Below, in pieces: positions 42,196 through 51,192 of a stretch of DNA of 64,000 bases (positions are counted from its first letter, which is position 1; each line of letters begins with the position of its first letter). The notes under the pieces are model-generated. The model was given only the letters and a program-made list of their open reading frames with translations, had not been told where the DNA came from and made no database searches. The stretch is from Streptomyces cyanogenus (lineage in GTDB: Bacteria; Actinomycetota; Actinomycetes; Streptomycetales; Streptomycetaceae): assembly GCF_017526105.1 (NCBI RefSeq), contig NZ_CP071839.1, positions 6,858,001-6,922,000 on the forward strand, given 5' to 3'. The position numbers and the translations under genes are program-made.

Positions 42196-42287
42196 ACCCG
42201 CTCCTTCCGCCAAGTCCTTGATCTCTTCGTACGACACCGGGCGGGCCGCGGGCATTCCCCCGGGCGTGCCTGCATCGCGGGCAGCGG

Positions 42288-42530
42288 TCAGGCGAGCTCT
42301 TCCGCGCGAGCCCGCGCCCGGGCCACTTCGGGGTGCGCGGCGACGCGTGCGCAGGCGTCGGCGGCTTCCAGCAGGGCGGCTCGGGCCTGGTCGCGCTGTC
42401 CCGAGTCGAGGTGGACGGCGGCCGGGATGCGAGGACCTGGCTCACGCCGTACCAGTCCTCGAACCAACGATGGCAGCCAGTCGGCGGCCGCTGAATCCGG
42501 ACAATGCGCAAGGTGGTTGCCGGGTGACCG
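42288..42530 (-). pseudogene. C-terminal fragment of a helical (TPR-type) regulator gene
   Basis: An open frame without any start codon reads DWLPSLVRGLVRREPGPRIP, then AAVHLDSGQRDQARAALLEA, then ADACARVAAHPEVARARARAEELA before TGA. The pattern is like the end of TPR-containing transcriptional regulators common in Streptomyces. The upstream end is cut by the AlkZ-like gene region, so it is a remnant. Confidence 0.5.
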
Positions 42531-42543
42531 CTAGCGTGCCGTC

Positions 42544-43671
42544 ATGACCGAAAGCGGTGGGAAGCGGGGCGGTGCGGCGGTGGGCGGGTCGGTTCTGGGG
42601 GTGCGGGCGTTGAACCGGGCCACGCTCGCCCGGCAGCTTCTGCTGCGCCGGTCCGGGCGGTCGGTCCGGGACGTGGTGGGCCATCTCGTCGGGCTCCAGG
42701 CGCAGAACACCAAGCCGCCGTACTACGCGCTCGCGGCCCGGCTGGAGGGTTTCGCGCCGGGGCGGCTGTCCGCGCTGATGGCCGGGCGGGAGGTGGCCCG
42801 GATGGTCACCCTGCGGTCCACGATCCACACCCACACCGCCGACGACTGCCTCACCCTGCGGCCCTTCGTCCAGCCCGCGCGGGACCGGGAGTTGGGGAAC
42901 TTCCGTACGGGCCTCGCCGGTGTCGACCTCGACCGTCTCGCGGCCGTCGCCCGTGACCTGGTCGAGGCGGAGCCGCGGACCATGGCCGGGCTGCGGCAGG
43001 CGCTCGGTACCGAGTGGCCGGACGCCGACCCGCGGGCCCTCGCCGTCGCGGCCCGCTGCACACTGCCGCTCGTCCAGGTCACCCCGCGTGGGCTGTGGGA
43101 GGAGAGCGGGCAGGTCGCCCTGACCACCGTCGAGCACTGGCTGGGCCGCCCCGCCGAACCGGCGCCCGCACCGGACGCGGTGGTCCTGCGCTACCTGGCC
43201 GCCTTCGGTCCCGCGTCGGTGCGGGACATGCAGACCTGGGCCGGGCTCACCCGCCTCAAGGCCGCCTTCGAACGGCTGCGCCCCCGGCTGACGACCTTCC
43301 GCGACCCGAACGGCGTGGAACTGTTCGACCTGCCCGACGCGCCGCGCCCCCACCCGGACACCCCGGCGCCGCCCCGCTTCCTCCCCGAGTTCGACAACCT
43401 CCTGCTCGCCCACGCCGACCGCACCCGTGTCGTACCGCCCGCCCACCGCGGCCGCGGCTGGCAGGGCAACCAGGCCCACCGCACCCTGCTGGTCGACGGC
43501 TTCCTCGCCGGTCTGTGGAAGCTCGACGGCGGCACCCTCGTCATCGAGACCTTCGACGAGCCGACCAGGGCCCAGCGGGAGGAGGTGACCGCGGAAGGGG
43601 AGCGGATGCTGACCGTCATGCACCCGGGCACCGCGCACGACATCCGGTTCGGGGACGTCGTACGGCGATGA
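42544..43671 (+). CDS. AlkZ-like winged-helix DNA glycosylase (HTH_42 family)
   Basis: The product has 375 residues. The N-terminal region has LLLRRSGRSVRDVVGHLVGL followed by QAQN. The Q-x-Q pair is the catalytic motif of the AlkZ branch of this family, while the YcaQ/AlkX branch has Q-x-D. Later blocks are VTLRSTIHTHTADDC, RYLAAFGPASVRDMQTWAG, FLPEFDNLLLAH and HRTLLVDGFLAGLWKL. AlkZ-type enzymes excise alkylated bases, including interstrand crosslinks, and can protect producers of DNA-damaging antibiotics; no such cluster is visible here. A TAGCGT six bases before the ATG and no Shine-Dalgarno suggest a leaderless transcript. Confidence 0.85.
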   Translation: MTESGGKRGGAAVGGSVLGVRALNRATLARQLLLRRSGRSVRDVVGHLVGLQAQNTKPPYYALAARLEGFAPGRLSALMAGREVARMVTLRSTIHTHTADDCLTLRPFVQPARDRELGNFRTGLAGVDLDRLAAVARDLVEAEPRTMAGLRQALGTEWPDADPRALAVAARCTLPLVQVTPRGLWEESGQVALTTVEHWLGRPAEPAPAPDAVVLRYLAAFGPASVRDMQTWAGLTRLKAAFERLRPRLTTFRDPNGVELFDLPDAPRPHPDTPAPPRFLPEFDNLLLAHADRTRVVPPAHRGRGWQGNQAHRTLLVDGFLAGLWKLDGGTLVIETFDEPTRAQREEVTAEGERMLTVMHPGTAHDIRFGDVVRR

Positions 43672-43768
43672 GGGCACCCGGTGGCGCCGGCCGCAGACGG
43701 ACGGGAACGTTCCGGCGATGGACGGCGTTGCCCCTGGGTCCGCTCATGTCGCCACCCCTGGGAGCATC

Positions 43769-44455
43769 GTGCCCGACACCACGCCCGCACCCGCCACCGT
43801 TCTCCCCGCCGTCCCCGCACTCCCGGCCCTCCGCGCCCAGGCCGAACGCCTGATCGAGCTGGGGGTGCACGCGATCGCCGGGCTGCCCGCCGCCGGGGTG
43901 CGTGCCTTCGCCGCCCGCGCCGGGGCCGCCGAAGACGCCGACGGCGGTGTGCTGCTCGCCGTGCATCCCGACCGCGCCCCGGCCTCCGCCCTCGCGCCGC
44001 TGCTCCGTCGCGACGGCAAGCCCGGCTTCGTGGTCGGCGACATGTCCGACGTCGACCTCTTCACCCCGCTGGACACGCTCGCGCTGCCCCACGCCCCGCT
44101 CTACGTCCTGACCGGACTCGACCGCGGCGACCGGATGGCCAACTGGAGCCCGGACGAGGCGCTGCCCGCCGTCACCGCGGAGGGCCGTACCCCGCTGCTG
44201 CTGGCCGAGGGCATCCACTGGGTGCTGCAGCAGCCCGCCGTCCTGCAGCGGAACCACTGCTTCATGACCATCGGTTCCCGGCTGCGCAAGGCCGGCGGCG
44301 CCCTGGACGCCCGTACCCCGGCGCTCTGGATCAGCAACGGCACCGGTCGGGACGGCCGCGAGCGCCGCAACGCCCCCAAGGTGGGCTGGTGCTGGGCCGG
44401 CAACCGGCACACCTGGCTGGGCTTCGGCTCCGCCACCGACCGCCGCACGGCGTGA
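43769..44455 (+). CDS. DUF5701 family protein
   Basis: The product has 228 residues from GTG 43769, with GGGAG closely upstream. Recognisable conserved stretches are AERLIELGVHAIAGLPAAGV, PGFVVGDMSDVDLFTPLD, LTGLDRGDRMANWSPDEALP, LLLAEGIHWVLQQPAVLQRN and KVGWCWAGNRHTWLGFGSA. The family is common in actinomycetes and has no known role. No signal peptide or TM helix is seen. A strong hairpin follows. Confidence 0.8.
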   Translation: MPDTTPAPATVLPAVPALPALRAQAERLIELGVHAIAGLPAAGVRAFAARAGAAEDADGGVLLAVHPDRAPASALAPLLRRDGKPGFVVGDMSDVDLFTPLDTLALPHAPLYVLTGLDRGDRMANWSPDEALPAVTAEGRTPLLLAEGIHWVLQQPAVLQRNHCFMTIGSRLRKAGGALDARTPALWISNGTGRDGRERRNAPKVGWCWAGNRHTWLGFGSATDRRTA

Positions 44456-44471
44456 GCCGGGTCATTGGATA

Positions 44472-44512
44472 GGGGGCGTTGCGGGCCGCTCGTGGTGGCC
44501 CGCAACGCCCCC
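44472..44512. terminator. Strong bidirectional terminator
   Basis: A perfect 16-bp stem (GGGGGCGTTGCGGGCC at 44472-44487 with its complement at 44497-44512) has a 9-base loop. It lies between the DUF5701 gene and the convergent trypsin gene. Confidence 0.88.
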
Positions 44513-44550
44513 TGGCAGTTACCCGAGGGGTGCTCGGGAAGTCTTCCGGG

Positions 44551-45342
44551 TCACGAGTTGACCTGCGCGGTCACCAGGTCCGAGAAGGTGGTCAGCCGGG
44601 TGTAGACACCCGGGTAACCGGCCTCCGCGCACCCCTCGCCCCAGGAAGTGATCCCTGCCAGGGCGCCCCCGATGAGCAGGGGACCGCCGCTGTCGCCCTG
44701 GCAGGTGTCGACGCCACCGGATGTGTATCCGGCGCAGACCATGTCGGACTGGACGAAGTCCGAACCGTAGGAGGTACGGCAGCTGGAGTCGGACACGATC
44801 GGGACTGTCGCGGTCCGCAGCTGGTTGGAGGAGCTGCCGTTCTCCGAGGTGGTGCCCCAGCCGAGGATGCGGGCCGTGGTGCCGGCCGCGTACACGCCCG
44901 TCTGGGAGGAGGAGACGTACGACGCCGGGGTGTACGGCATCGACGTCGACAGGGTCAGCACGGCCACGTCGTCGCCGTTGGTGGCGTCCGTGTAGTCCGG
45001 GTTGATCCAGATCCTGCTCACCCGGCTCACCGTGCCGTTGGTGCCGTTCAGGTACGTCCGGCCGCCGACCACGCGGATGCTGCTCGTGGTCTCCCCGACC
45101 ATGCAGTGCGCGGCCGTCACCACCTTCTTGGGCGCCACCAGGGTGCCGCCGCAGAACTGGTTCTGGGACGCGTCCGTGATCTGCATCATGAACGGGTACG
45201 CGGTCGTCGTGGTGGTCGTACCGCCGACGATGGGCTGGGGTGCGGCACTCGCCGTGGGGGAGGCGAGCAGCGCGGTCGCCGCTGCGGCGGCGGTGGCCAC
45301 CAGGGTCGCGGCGGTCTGTCTGACACGTGTGAGCCCGAACAT
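44551..45342 (-). CDS. Secreted trypsin (Streptomyces SprT-like, family S1)
   Basis: The product has 263 residues. A signal peptide (RQTAATLVATAAAAATALLA..ASA) is followed by the short propeptide APQP and the mature start IVGG, as in S. griseus trypsin. The triad is complete: VVTAAHC, DDVAVLTL and DTCQGDSGGPL. The Asp six residues before the Ser (VDTCQGDS) predicts cleavage after Lys or Arg. Six cysteines suit three disulphides. S1 trypsins of this type appear during aerial growth in Streptomyces. A promoter-like TTGGGA-N18-TAGCGT and palindromes lie upstream. Confidence 0.95.
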   Translation of the reverse strand: MFGLTRVRQTAATLVATAAAAATALLASPTASAAPQPIVGGTTTTTTAYPFMMQITDASQNQFCGGTLVAPKKVVTAAHCMVGETTSSIRVVGGRTYLNGTNGTVSRVSRIWINPDYTDATNGDDVAVLTLSTSMPYTPASYVSSSQTGVYAAGTTARILGWGTTSENGSSSNQLRTATVPIVSDSSCRTSYGSDFVQSDMVCAGYTSGGVDTCQGDSGGPLLIGGALAGITSWGEGCAEAGYPGVYTRLTTFSDLVTAQVNS

Positions 45343-45444
45343 GAGTCTCCTCAGTGGGTTGCACCGGTGGGGGGTCGCGCGGGTGGGGTTGCACGGGGGT
45401 CGCGGGACCGACCCCCGTATGCCCGGGCGAGCGGCACGCCCTTT

Positions 45445-45474
45445 ACGCTAGGACCCGGAACCCTCGGCTCCCAA
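45445..45474 (-). promoter_or_regulatory. Probable promoter of the trypsin gene
   Basis: On the minus strand TTGGGA (45474-45469) and TAGCGT (45450-45445) are 18 bases apart, about 100 bases upstream of the ATG. Confidence 0.45.
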
Positions 45475-45480
45475 TGAGGG

Positions 45481-45514
45481 AACCCCCTAGGGGGTTGGGT
45501 GAGGGAAAACCCTC
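45481..45514. promoter_or_regulatory. Two adjacent palindromes upstream of the trypsin gene
   Basis: AACCCCCTAGGGGGTT (45481-45496) is a perfect 16-bp palindrome. GAGGGAAAACCCTC (45501-45514) is a second short one. They lie just upstream of the trypsin -35 and 29 bases after the LuxR-type regulator stop, so they could be an operator, a terminator or both. Confidence 0.45.
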
Positions 45515-45542
45515 GGTCCGGTTCAGTTAACAAGAGCGCCGC

Positions 45543-48374
45543 TCAGGGCGCGCGGCGACCTGCCGCCAATCGGACGATGTCGACACGCGATCGGATCCCG
45601 AGCTTGCGGTAGACCCGGGTGAGGGTCGCCTCCACCGTCTTCACGCTGATGAACAGCCGGGCCGCGATCTCCCGGTTGGTGGCGCCCTCCATGACGAGCG
45701 CGGCGACCTGACGCTCCATCGCGGCCAGCACGCCCAGGGCGGCGGGCGCGTCCGGCGCGGCCGGCACCGGGTCCGGCTCCGGGGCGGTGCGCGATTCGTC
45801 CACTTGGCGCAGCCAGGGCAGCGCCCGGCAGCGCCGGAACATCCGGGCCGCCTCGTCGAGGGCCGCCGCTGCCGCGCGGGCCCCCTCCGGCGTGCGCCTG
45901 CCGTGCAGCCGGGCCAGCGCGAACGCGGCCCGCGCCTCCTCCAGGCCGTAGCCGAGCTTGCCGAGCCGGTCCTGAGCGGACGTCAGCTGGGCGAGCGCGG
46001 CCTCCAGGTCGCCCCGGGCGGCCCGCACCAGGGCCTCGGACCGGTCCAGCACGGCGAGGACGCTCTCCCGGCCGAGCCGCAGCGCGTGTTCCCGGCCCGC
46101 GTCGATGACGGCCTGCGCCTCGGCGGGTTCACCGATCCGGACGAGCGCCTCGGCGAGGTCGCCCTGCCAGCGGCCGCGGGCCGGGTCGGTGATGCCGAGC
46201 CCCAGCTCCAGGCTGCGCACCCGGCGCAGCGAGCGCACGGTGCCCGCCGGGTCCCCGGCCACCAGCTGGGCGTACCCGAGTGCGCCCAGCGCCCGGGATA
46301 GGTACATCTGGTCGCCGTCCTCCTCGGCGTGGTCCACCGCCTCCCGGGCGAGCGCCAGCGCGCGGTCGACGTCGCCGCCGGAGGCCTCCGCGAGCGAGGT
46401 GAGCATCGCCGAGGCGGTCTCGCCGATGCCCGAGTCGCGGGCCAGCCGCAGGCTGTCGCGGGCCAGTTCGAGGGCGCGCCCGCAGTGCCCGGCGCGCAGT
46501 TCCGTCTCGGCGAGGCCGCGCAGGAAGTGCACCTCGCTCTCCACCGAGCCGCGCCGGCGGACCTCGCGCAGCAGCGCGGTGACGGTGGCCCGGGCCTCGG
46601 CCAGCTGGTCGCCCATGACCAGCCAGCGGAACCGGGCGCTGCCCGCGCCGTTGTGGTGCCAGGCCACCCGCGGGTCCTGCGGCTCCTTCAGGGCGCGTTT
46701 GATGGTGCGGGGCGCCTCCGGATGGCCCATCAGGGTCTCGGTCTGCGCCTGGAAGGCGAGGGCGAGCAGCTCGGTGCGCCGGTCGTGGCCGCGCGCGGCG
46801 AGTTCGGCGGCGTGCGCGGCGGCCTCCCGGGCCTCGGTGAAGTCGCCCTCCACGATCAGCGCCCGCCAGGCCAACTGGTAGTGGACGAGGGCCAGCAGCC
46901 GGGGGTCGTCGCCGGCGTCGGCGAGGGCCTGCGGGAAGACGGCGTCGACCTCGGCCATGGTGTGGCCGGCGGTGTCGATCACGATGATCCAGGCCCGCAC
47001 CCGGTCGGCGGGCACGCTCGCCCGGGCCAGCACCTCCCGGGCGATGTCCCGGGCCAGGTCGACCTCGCCGGCGGTGATCGCGTCCTCGGCGGCGGCGAGC
47101 CGGCGCTCCTCCTGGCTCGGGGTGCCGTCGGCGGGGGTGTGCCGGGCGGCGAGCAGTCCCAGCTGGGCGGCGACCGAGGGGGCCCCGCGGTCCCGGGCGA
47201 GCGCGGCGGCCTCGGCGAGCCGGGCGGCCACCTCCGGATCGGTGCCGGTGGTGGCGAGGGCCAGGTGCCGGGCCCGTTCGATCGGGTCGGAGGCGGCGGT
47301 GGACAGCGCCGCGTGCGCGGCCCGCCGTTCGTGCGCGGGGGCCTCCGCGTACAGCGCGGCGGAGATCAGCGGGTGCGCGAACCGTACGGCGGGTGCGTCG
47401 GGCTCGGTGGCCAGCAGCCCGAGTTCGGCGGCCTGGGCGCACTCGGCCTCGGCGTTCTCCCGGCCGGCCGCGTGCAGCAGCGCCGGGGTGGGGCGGGCGC
47501 CGGCACTGGCCACCAGCAGGGTGCGGCGGGCCTCCACGGAGAGCATGTCGAGGCGGCTGAGGACGAGGGCGCGCAGCGACGTCGGCACGGGCAGCGGCTC
47601 GCCGGGCCGGGGCGGGGTGGGGCTGTCGGCGAGGGCGCGGCCCAGCTCCAGGGCGAACAGCGGGTTGCCACCGCTGGTGCGGTGGATCTCGCGGACGGTG
47701 GAGCGGGGCAGTCCGCCGTGGCCGCGGTGGTCGAGCAGCTGGGCGACCTGGGCGCGGGACAGCGGGCCGAGCCGGACCGCGCGGGTGCCCGGCGGGCAGG
47801 CGCGCAGGTGACGGTCGTACTCCTGGCTCTCCTGCCCCTCCGTGCGGACCGCGCACAGCAGTTGCACCGGGGTGCCCTCCAGGCGCCGGGCGGCGAAGCC
47901 GAGGAGTTCGGAGCTGGCCGGGTCCAGCCACTGCAGGTCGTCGGCGACGACGAGGACCGGGCCGTGGGCGGCGAGGGCGCGCAGCGCGGAGAGCACGGCC
48001 AGGCGCAGGGCCAGGCCGTCGCGCTGGAGGCTGGACTCGCCGCGGCCGGTGAGCGCCGACTCCAGGGCGGTGCGCTGGGCGGCGGGCAGCCGGGCGGAGA
48101 CCTCGTCGAGGACCAGACCGAGGAGGTCGGCGAGGGCCAGGAAGGGGAGGTGGGATTCGGACTCGGTCGCCGAGCAGCGCAAGACCGTGCGCGTGGTGGC
48201 GCCGTATTCCTCGGCCAATGCCCGCAGGACGGTGGATTTCCCTATTCCGGCGGGGCCGTGGAGCAGCACACTGCCCCCCGAGGCGAGTTGCCCACGGGCG
48301 CCGGCGAACAGCTCCTCGCGGCCGATGACCAGGTCGGGGCGGCACCTGGCAGGCTCCTGGAAGTCCCGTCGCAC
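45543..48374 (-). CDS. Large ATP-binding LuxR-family regulator (LAL/MalT type)
   Basis: The product has 943 residues from GTG 48374, chosen for GGGGAG eight bases upstream; the frame is open further up but only with TTG. The N-terminal AAA domain has Walker A HGPAGIGKST and Walker B VLVVADDLQWLD. The middle is a long TPR-like helical region. The C-terminus is a LuxR helix-turn-helix: LAAMERQVAALVMEGATNRE followed by IAARLFISVKTVEATLTRVY. LAL proteins activate transcription after binding an inducer and ATP. The next gene downstream on the same strand is the secreted trypsin; the acyl-CoA ligases lie further upstream. Confidence 0.92.
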   Translation of the reverse strand: MRRDFQEPARCRPDLVIGREELFAGARGQLASGGSVLLHGPAGIGKSTVLRALAEEYGATTRTVLRCSATESESHLPFLALADLLGLVLDEVSARLPAAQRTALESALTGRGESSLQRDGLALRLAVLSALRALAAHGPVLVVADDLQWLDPASSELLGFAARRLEGTPVQLLCAVRTEGQESQEYDRHLRACPPGTRAVRLGPLSRAQVAQLLDHRGHGGLPRSTVREIHRTSGGNPLFALELGRALADSPTPPRPGEPLPVPTSLRALVLSRLDMLSVEARRTLLVASAGARPTPALLHAAGRENAEAECAQAAELGLLATEPDAPAVRFAHPLISAALYAEAPAHERRAAHAALSTAASDPIERARHLALATTGTDPEVAARLAEAAALARDRGAPSVAAQLGLLAARHTPADGTPSQEERRLAAAEDAITAGEVDLARDIAREVLARASVPADRVRAWIIVIDTAGHTMAEVDAVFPQALADAGDDPRLLALVHYQLAWRALIVEGDFTEAREAAAHAAELAARGHDRRTELLALAFQAQTETLMGHPEAPRTIKRALKEPQDPRVAWHHNGAGSARFRWLVMGDQLAEARATVTALLREVRRRGSVESEVHFLRGLAETELRAGHCGRALELARDSLRLARDSGIGETASAMLTSLAEASGGDVDRALALAREAVDHAEEDGDQMYLSRALGALGYAQLVAGDPAGTVRSLRRVRSLELGLGITDPARGRWQGDLAEALVRIGEPAEAQAVIDAGREHALRLGRESVLAVLDRSEALVRAARGDLEAALAQLTSAQDRLGKLGYGLEEARAAFALARLHGRRTPEGARAAAAALDEAARMFRRCRALPWLRQVDESRTAPEPDPVPAAPDAPAALGVLAAMERQVAALVMEGATNREIAARLFISVKTVEATLTRVYRKLGIRSRVDIVRLAAGRRAP

Positions 48375-48531
48375 GGTCACCGCTCCCCTCGTGTGTCGTG
48401 TCCGGGCCAAATTCTAGGCAACGATCCTTGAAATTCGGACGGAAGCCGTGGTGAGGGAAATAACAAACGGTCAAGCAGAGGGAAATTCAAAGCGACACCG
48501 GATGAATGGGCAGGTTTCCTTACCGCCTTCC

Positions 48532-49362
48532 CTACGGCAGCAGTCCCGCCCTCCGGGCCGCGGTCACCGCCTCCCCTCGTGTGTGTGCGCCCAGCTTCCG
48601 CATCGCCGACCGCAGATACCCCTTGACCGTCTCCGGGCGCAGGCCCAGCCGCTCGGCCACCGCCACGTTGGTGGCCCCCGCCGCCACCCAGGACAGCACG
48701 TCCAGCTCCCGTGGCGCCAGGGTCACGCCCCCGGCACCTGGCGGAGCGGTCAGCAGCCCGCAGGCGGCCAGCAGTTCGGCCCGCAGCCCCGGATCGGCGA
48801 TCCGGGGAGCCAGCGCCCGCAGCGCCGCGTGCGCCTCCCGCACCTGTTCCCATCCGGCACCCTGCTCGGCGCCGGTCCGCTCGGGCCGGGCCGCCGCCAG
48901 CAGCCCCCGGGCCTCGTCCCGCACCACCAGCGCCTGCTCCACGTCCCGCGCCGCCGCCACCGCCGCGCCCAGCGTGCGGTCGCCGAGCGGCCGGGCCGAG
49001 CGCAGCGCGCCGTAGAGCACCCCGCGCACCCGGCGCCGGACCACCACCGGCACCGCGAGCACCGCGCGGATGCCCTCGGCGGCCACCGGCACGTCGTACT
49101 CGTGGCTGATCTGCCGGGAGCTGGAGTAGTCGGTCACCGCGCACGGCCGGGCCAGGGCCACCGCCTTGCCGCCGAGTCCGCTGCCGGAGGTCACCGCCAG
49201 TGAGCGCAGCGCGGCCGTGGTCGTACCGCTCAGCTCGCTGATGCGGATCTGCGGCCGGCCGGACTCCACCAGCCCGCCGAAGGCGACGGGAAGTCCCGTC
49301 GTACGCCGCAGCCGGGCCAGCGCGCCACCGATCTCCACCGCCTCCACCGCGTCTGCCGTCAC
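48532..49362 (-). CDS. LuxR-family regulator with GAF sensory domain
   Basis: The product has 276 residues from GTG 49362, with AAGGG seven bases upstream; alternative ATGs at 49419 and 49416 lie in Gly-rich sequence. A GAF domain covers residues about 15-140 (LRRTTGLPVAFGGLVESG, ISHEYDVPVAAEGIRAVLAV). A LuxR helix-turn-helix closes the protein (LAPRELDVLSWVAAGATNVA, VAERLGLRPETVKGYLRSAM). It is divergent from the two acyl-CoA ligase genes. Regulators of this shape commonly control adjacent acyl-CoA metabolism in Streptomyces, so those genes are likely targets. Confidence 0.88.
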   Translation of the reverse strand: MTADAVEAVEIGGALARLRRTTGLPVAFGGLVESGRPQIRISELSGTTTAALRSLAVTSGSGLGGKAVALARPCAVTDYSSSRQISHEYDVPVAAEGIRAVLAVPVVVRRRVRGVLYGALRSARPLGDRTLGAAVAAARDVEQALVVRDEARGLLAAARPERTGAEQGAGWEQVREAHAALRALAPRIADPGLRAELLAACGLLTAPPGAGGVTLAPRELDVLSWVAAGATNVAVAERLGLRPETVKGYLRSAMRKLGAHTRGEAVTAARRAGLLP

Positions 49363-49518
49363 CTCTCCGCCCTTCCGGCCCCCACCCCCCCCGTTCGGGG
49401 GTGGTGAGACCTGCATCACGGATTAGACGATGCCAGAGAGCCGCCCGGCAATGGCCGGGCATCACGGGAGTGAGCCGGAGGCCGCGCCGGCGAACGACCA
49501 CACAGGCAAGGAGGACGG

Positions 49519-51192
49519 ATGACGACGGCGACCGAGGTCTTCAGGAACGCACGGGACTTCCTGCTGGAGCACCGAGAGGACTACGCCACCGCCTACGAGG
49601 GCTTCCGCTGGCCCCGGCCCGAGCAGTTCAACTGGGCACTGGACTGGTTCGACGTGATCGCCGCCGGCAACGACCGCACCGCCCTGCACATCGTCGAGGA
49701 GGACGGCACCGAGACCCGGCTGACCTTCGCCGAGCTGTCCGAGCGGTCGAACCGGGTCGCCCGGTGGCTGCGCGAGCGCGGGGTCGCCGCGGAGGACCGC
49801 GTCCTCGTCATGCTCGGCAACCAGGCCGAGCTGTGGGAGACCGCACTGGCCGCCATGAAGCTGCGTGCGGTGGTCATCCCGGCCACCCCGCTGCTCGGCC
49901 CGGGCGACCTGCGCGACCGGGTCGAGCGGGGCCGGGTGAGGCACGTGATCGCGCGCGCCGAGGACACGGCGAAGTTCGCCGACGTGCCCGGCGCCTACAC
50001 CCGGATCTCGGTCGGCGGCCTGCCGGAGGAGGGCTGGGAGCCCTACGAGGACGCGTACGCGGAGACCGCCGAGTTCCTCCCCGACGGTCCGACGCTGGCC
50101 GACGACCCGCTGATGCTGTACTTCACCTCGGGTACGACCGCCCGCCCCAAGCTGGTCGAGCACACCCACACCTCGTACCCGGTCGGGCACCTGGCCACCA
50201 TGTACTGGATCGGTCTCCGGCCGGGCGACGTGCACCTGAACATCTCCTCGCCCGGCTGGGCCAAGCACGCCTGGTCCAACCTCTTCGCGCCGTGGAACGC
50301 GGAGGCGACCGTCTTCATCTTCAACTACACCCGCTTCGACGCGGCCAGGCTGATGGCCGAGATGGACCGGGCCGGCGTGACCACGTTCTGCGCGCCGCCG
50401 ACCGTGTGGCGCATGCTCATCCAGGCCGACCTCGGCCGGCTGGCCGCCCCGCCCCGCGAGGCCGTGGCAGCCGGCGAGCCGCTCAACCCCGAGGTCGTCG
50501 AGCAGGTCCGGCGGGCCTGGGGGGTGACGGTCCGGGACGGCTTCGGGCAGACCGAGACCGCCGTGCAGGTCTCCAACAGCCCCGGCCAGCCGCTGAAGAC
50601 CGGCTCGATGGGCCGGCCCAGCCCCGGCTTCCGGGTGGAACTGCTCGACCCGGTCTCCGGCGCGCCCGGCGCCACCGAGGGCGAGATCGCGATCGACCTC
50701 GCCGAGCGCCCGGTCGGCGTGATGACCGGCTATCACGGCGACCCCGACCGCACGGCCGAGGCCATGGCGGGCGGCTACTACCGCACCGGGGACATTGCCT
50801 CACGGGACGAAGAGGGGTATCTCACCTATATCGGACGCAGTGACGATGTCTTCAAGGCGTCGGACTACAAGGTGAGTCCGTTCGAGCTGGAGAGCGCGCT
50901 GCTGGAGCACGAGGCGGTGGCCGAGGCGGCCGTCGTGCCCGCCCCGGACGAGCTGCGGCTCGCCGTGCCCAAGGCGTACGTCGTCCTCGCCGAGGGCTGG
51001 CAGCCCGGCCCCGGCACCGCGAAGGTCCTCTTCGAGCACTCCCGGAAGGTGCTCGCCCCCTACAAGCGCATCCGCCGGCTGGAGTTCGGCGCGCTGCCCA
51101 AGACGGTGTCCGGCAAGATCCGCCGGATCGAGCTGCGCGAGGCCACGGCGGCCGGCTCGCAGAACGAGTACCGCGAGGAGGACTTCCGGTGA
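49519..51192 (+). CDS. Medium-chain acyl-CoA synthetase-like AMP-binding enzyme
   Basis: The product has 557 residues behind AAGGAGGACGG. The ANL-superfamily motifs are all present: the P-loop YFTSGTTARPKLVEHTH, DGFGQTETA, YYRTGDIASRDEEGYLTYIG and a C-terminal PKTVSGKIRR with the catalytic Lys. The N-terminal NWALDWFDVIAAGNDRTALH resembles acetyl/medium-chain synthetases. It activates a short or medium-chain acid with ATP to an acyl-adenylate and then forms the CoA thioester. It is coupled to the next gene by a GTGA overlap. Confidence 0.92.
   Translation: MTTATEVFRNARDFLLEHREDYATAYEGFRWPRPEQFNWALDWFDVIAAGNDRTALHIVEEDGTETRLTFAELSERSNRVARWLRERGVAAEDRVLVMLGNQAELWETALAAMKLRAVVIPATPLLGPGDLRDRVERGRVRHVIARAEDTAKFADVPGAYTRISVGGLPEEGWEPYEDAYAETAEFLPDGPTLADDPLMLYFTSGTTARPKLVEHTHTSYPVGHLATMYWIGLRPGDVHLNISSPGWAKHAWSNLFAPWNAEATVFIFNYTRFDAARLMAEMDRAGVTTFCAPPTVWRMLIQADLGRLAAPPREAVAAGEPLNPEVVEQVRRAWGVTVRDGFGQTETAVQVSNSPGQPLKTGSMGRPSPGFRVELLDPVSGAPGATEGEIAIDLAERPVGVMTGYHGDPDRTAEAMAGGYYRTGDIASRDEEGYLTYIGRSDDVFKASDYKVSPFELESALLEHEAVAEAAVVPAPDELRLAVPKAYVVLAEGWQPGPGTAKVLFEHSRKVLAPYKRIRRLEFGALPKTVSGKIRRIELREATAAGSQNEYREEDFR

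Noticed and set aside
46329..48431. Plus-strand open frame opposite the LAL regulator
   Set aside because: The LAL gene on the minus strand has clear Walker and LuxR motifs; the antisense frame has none.
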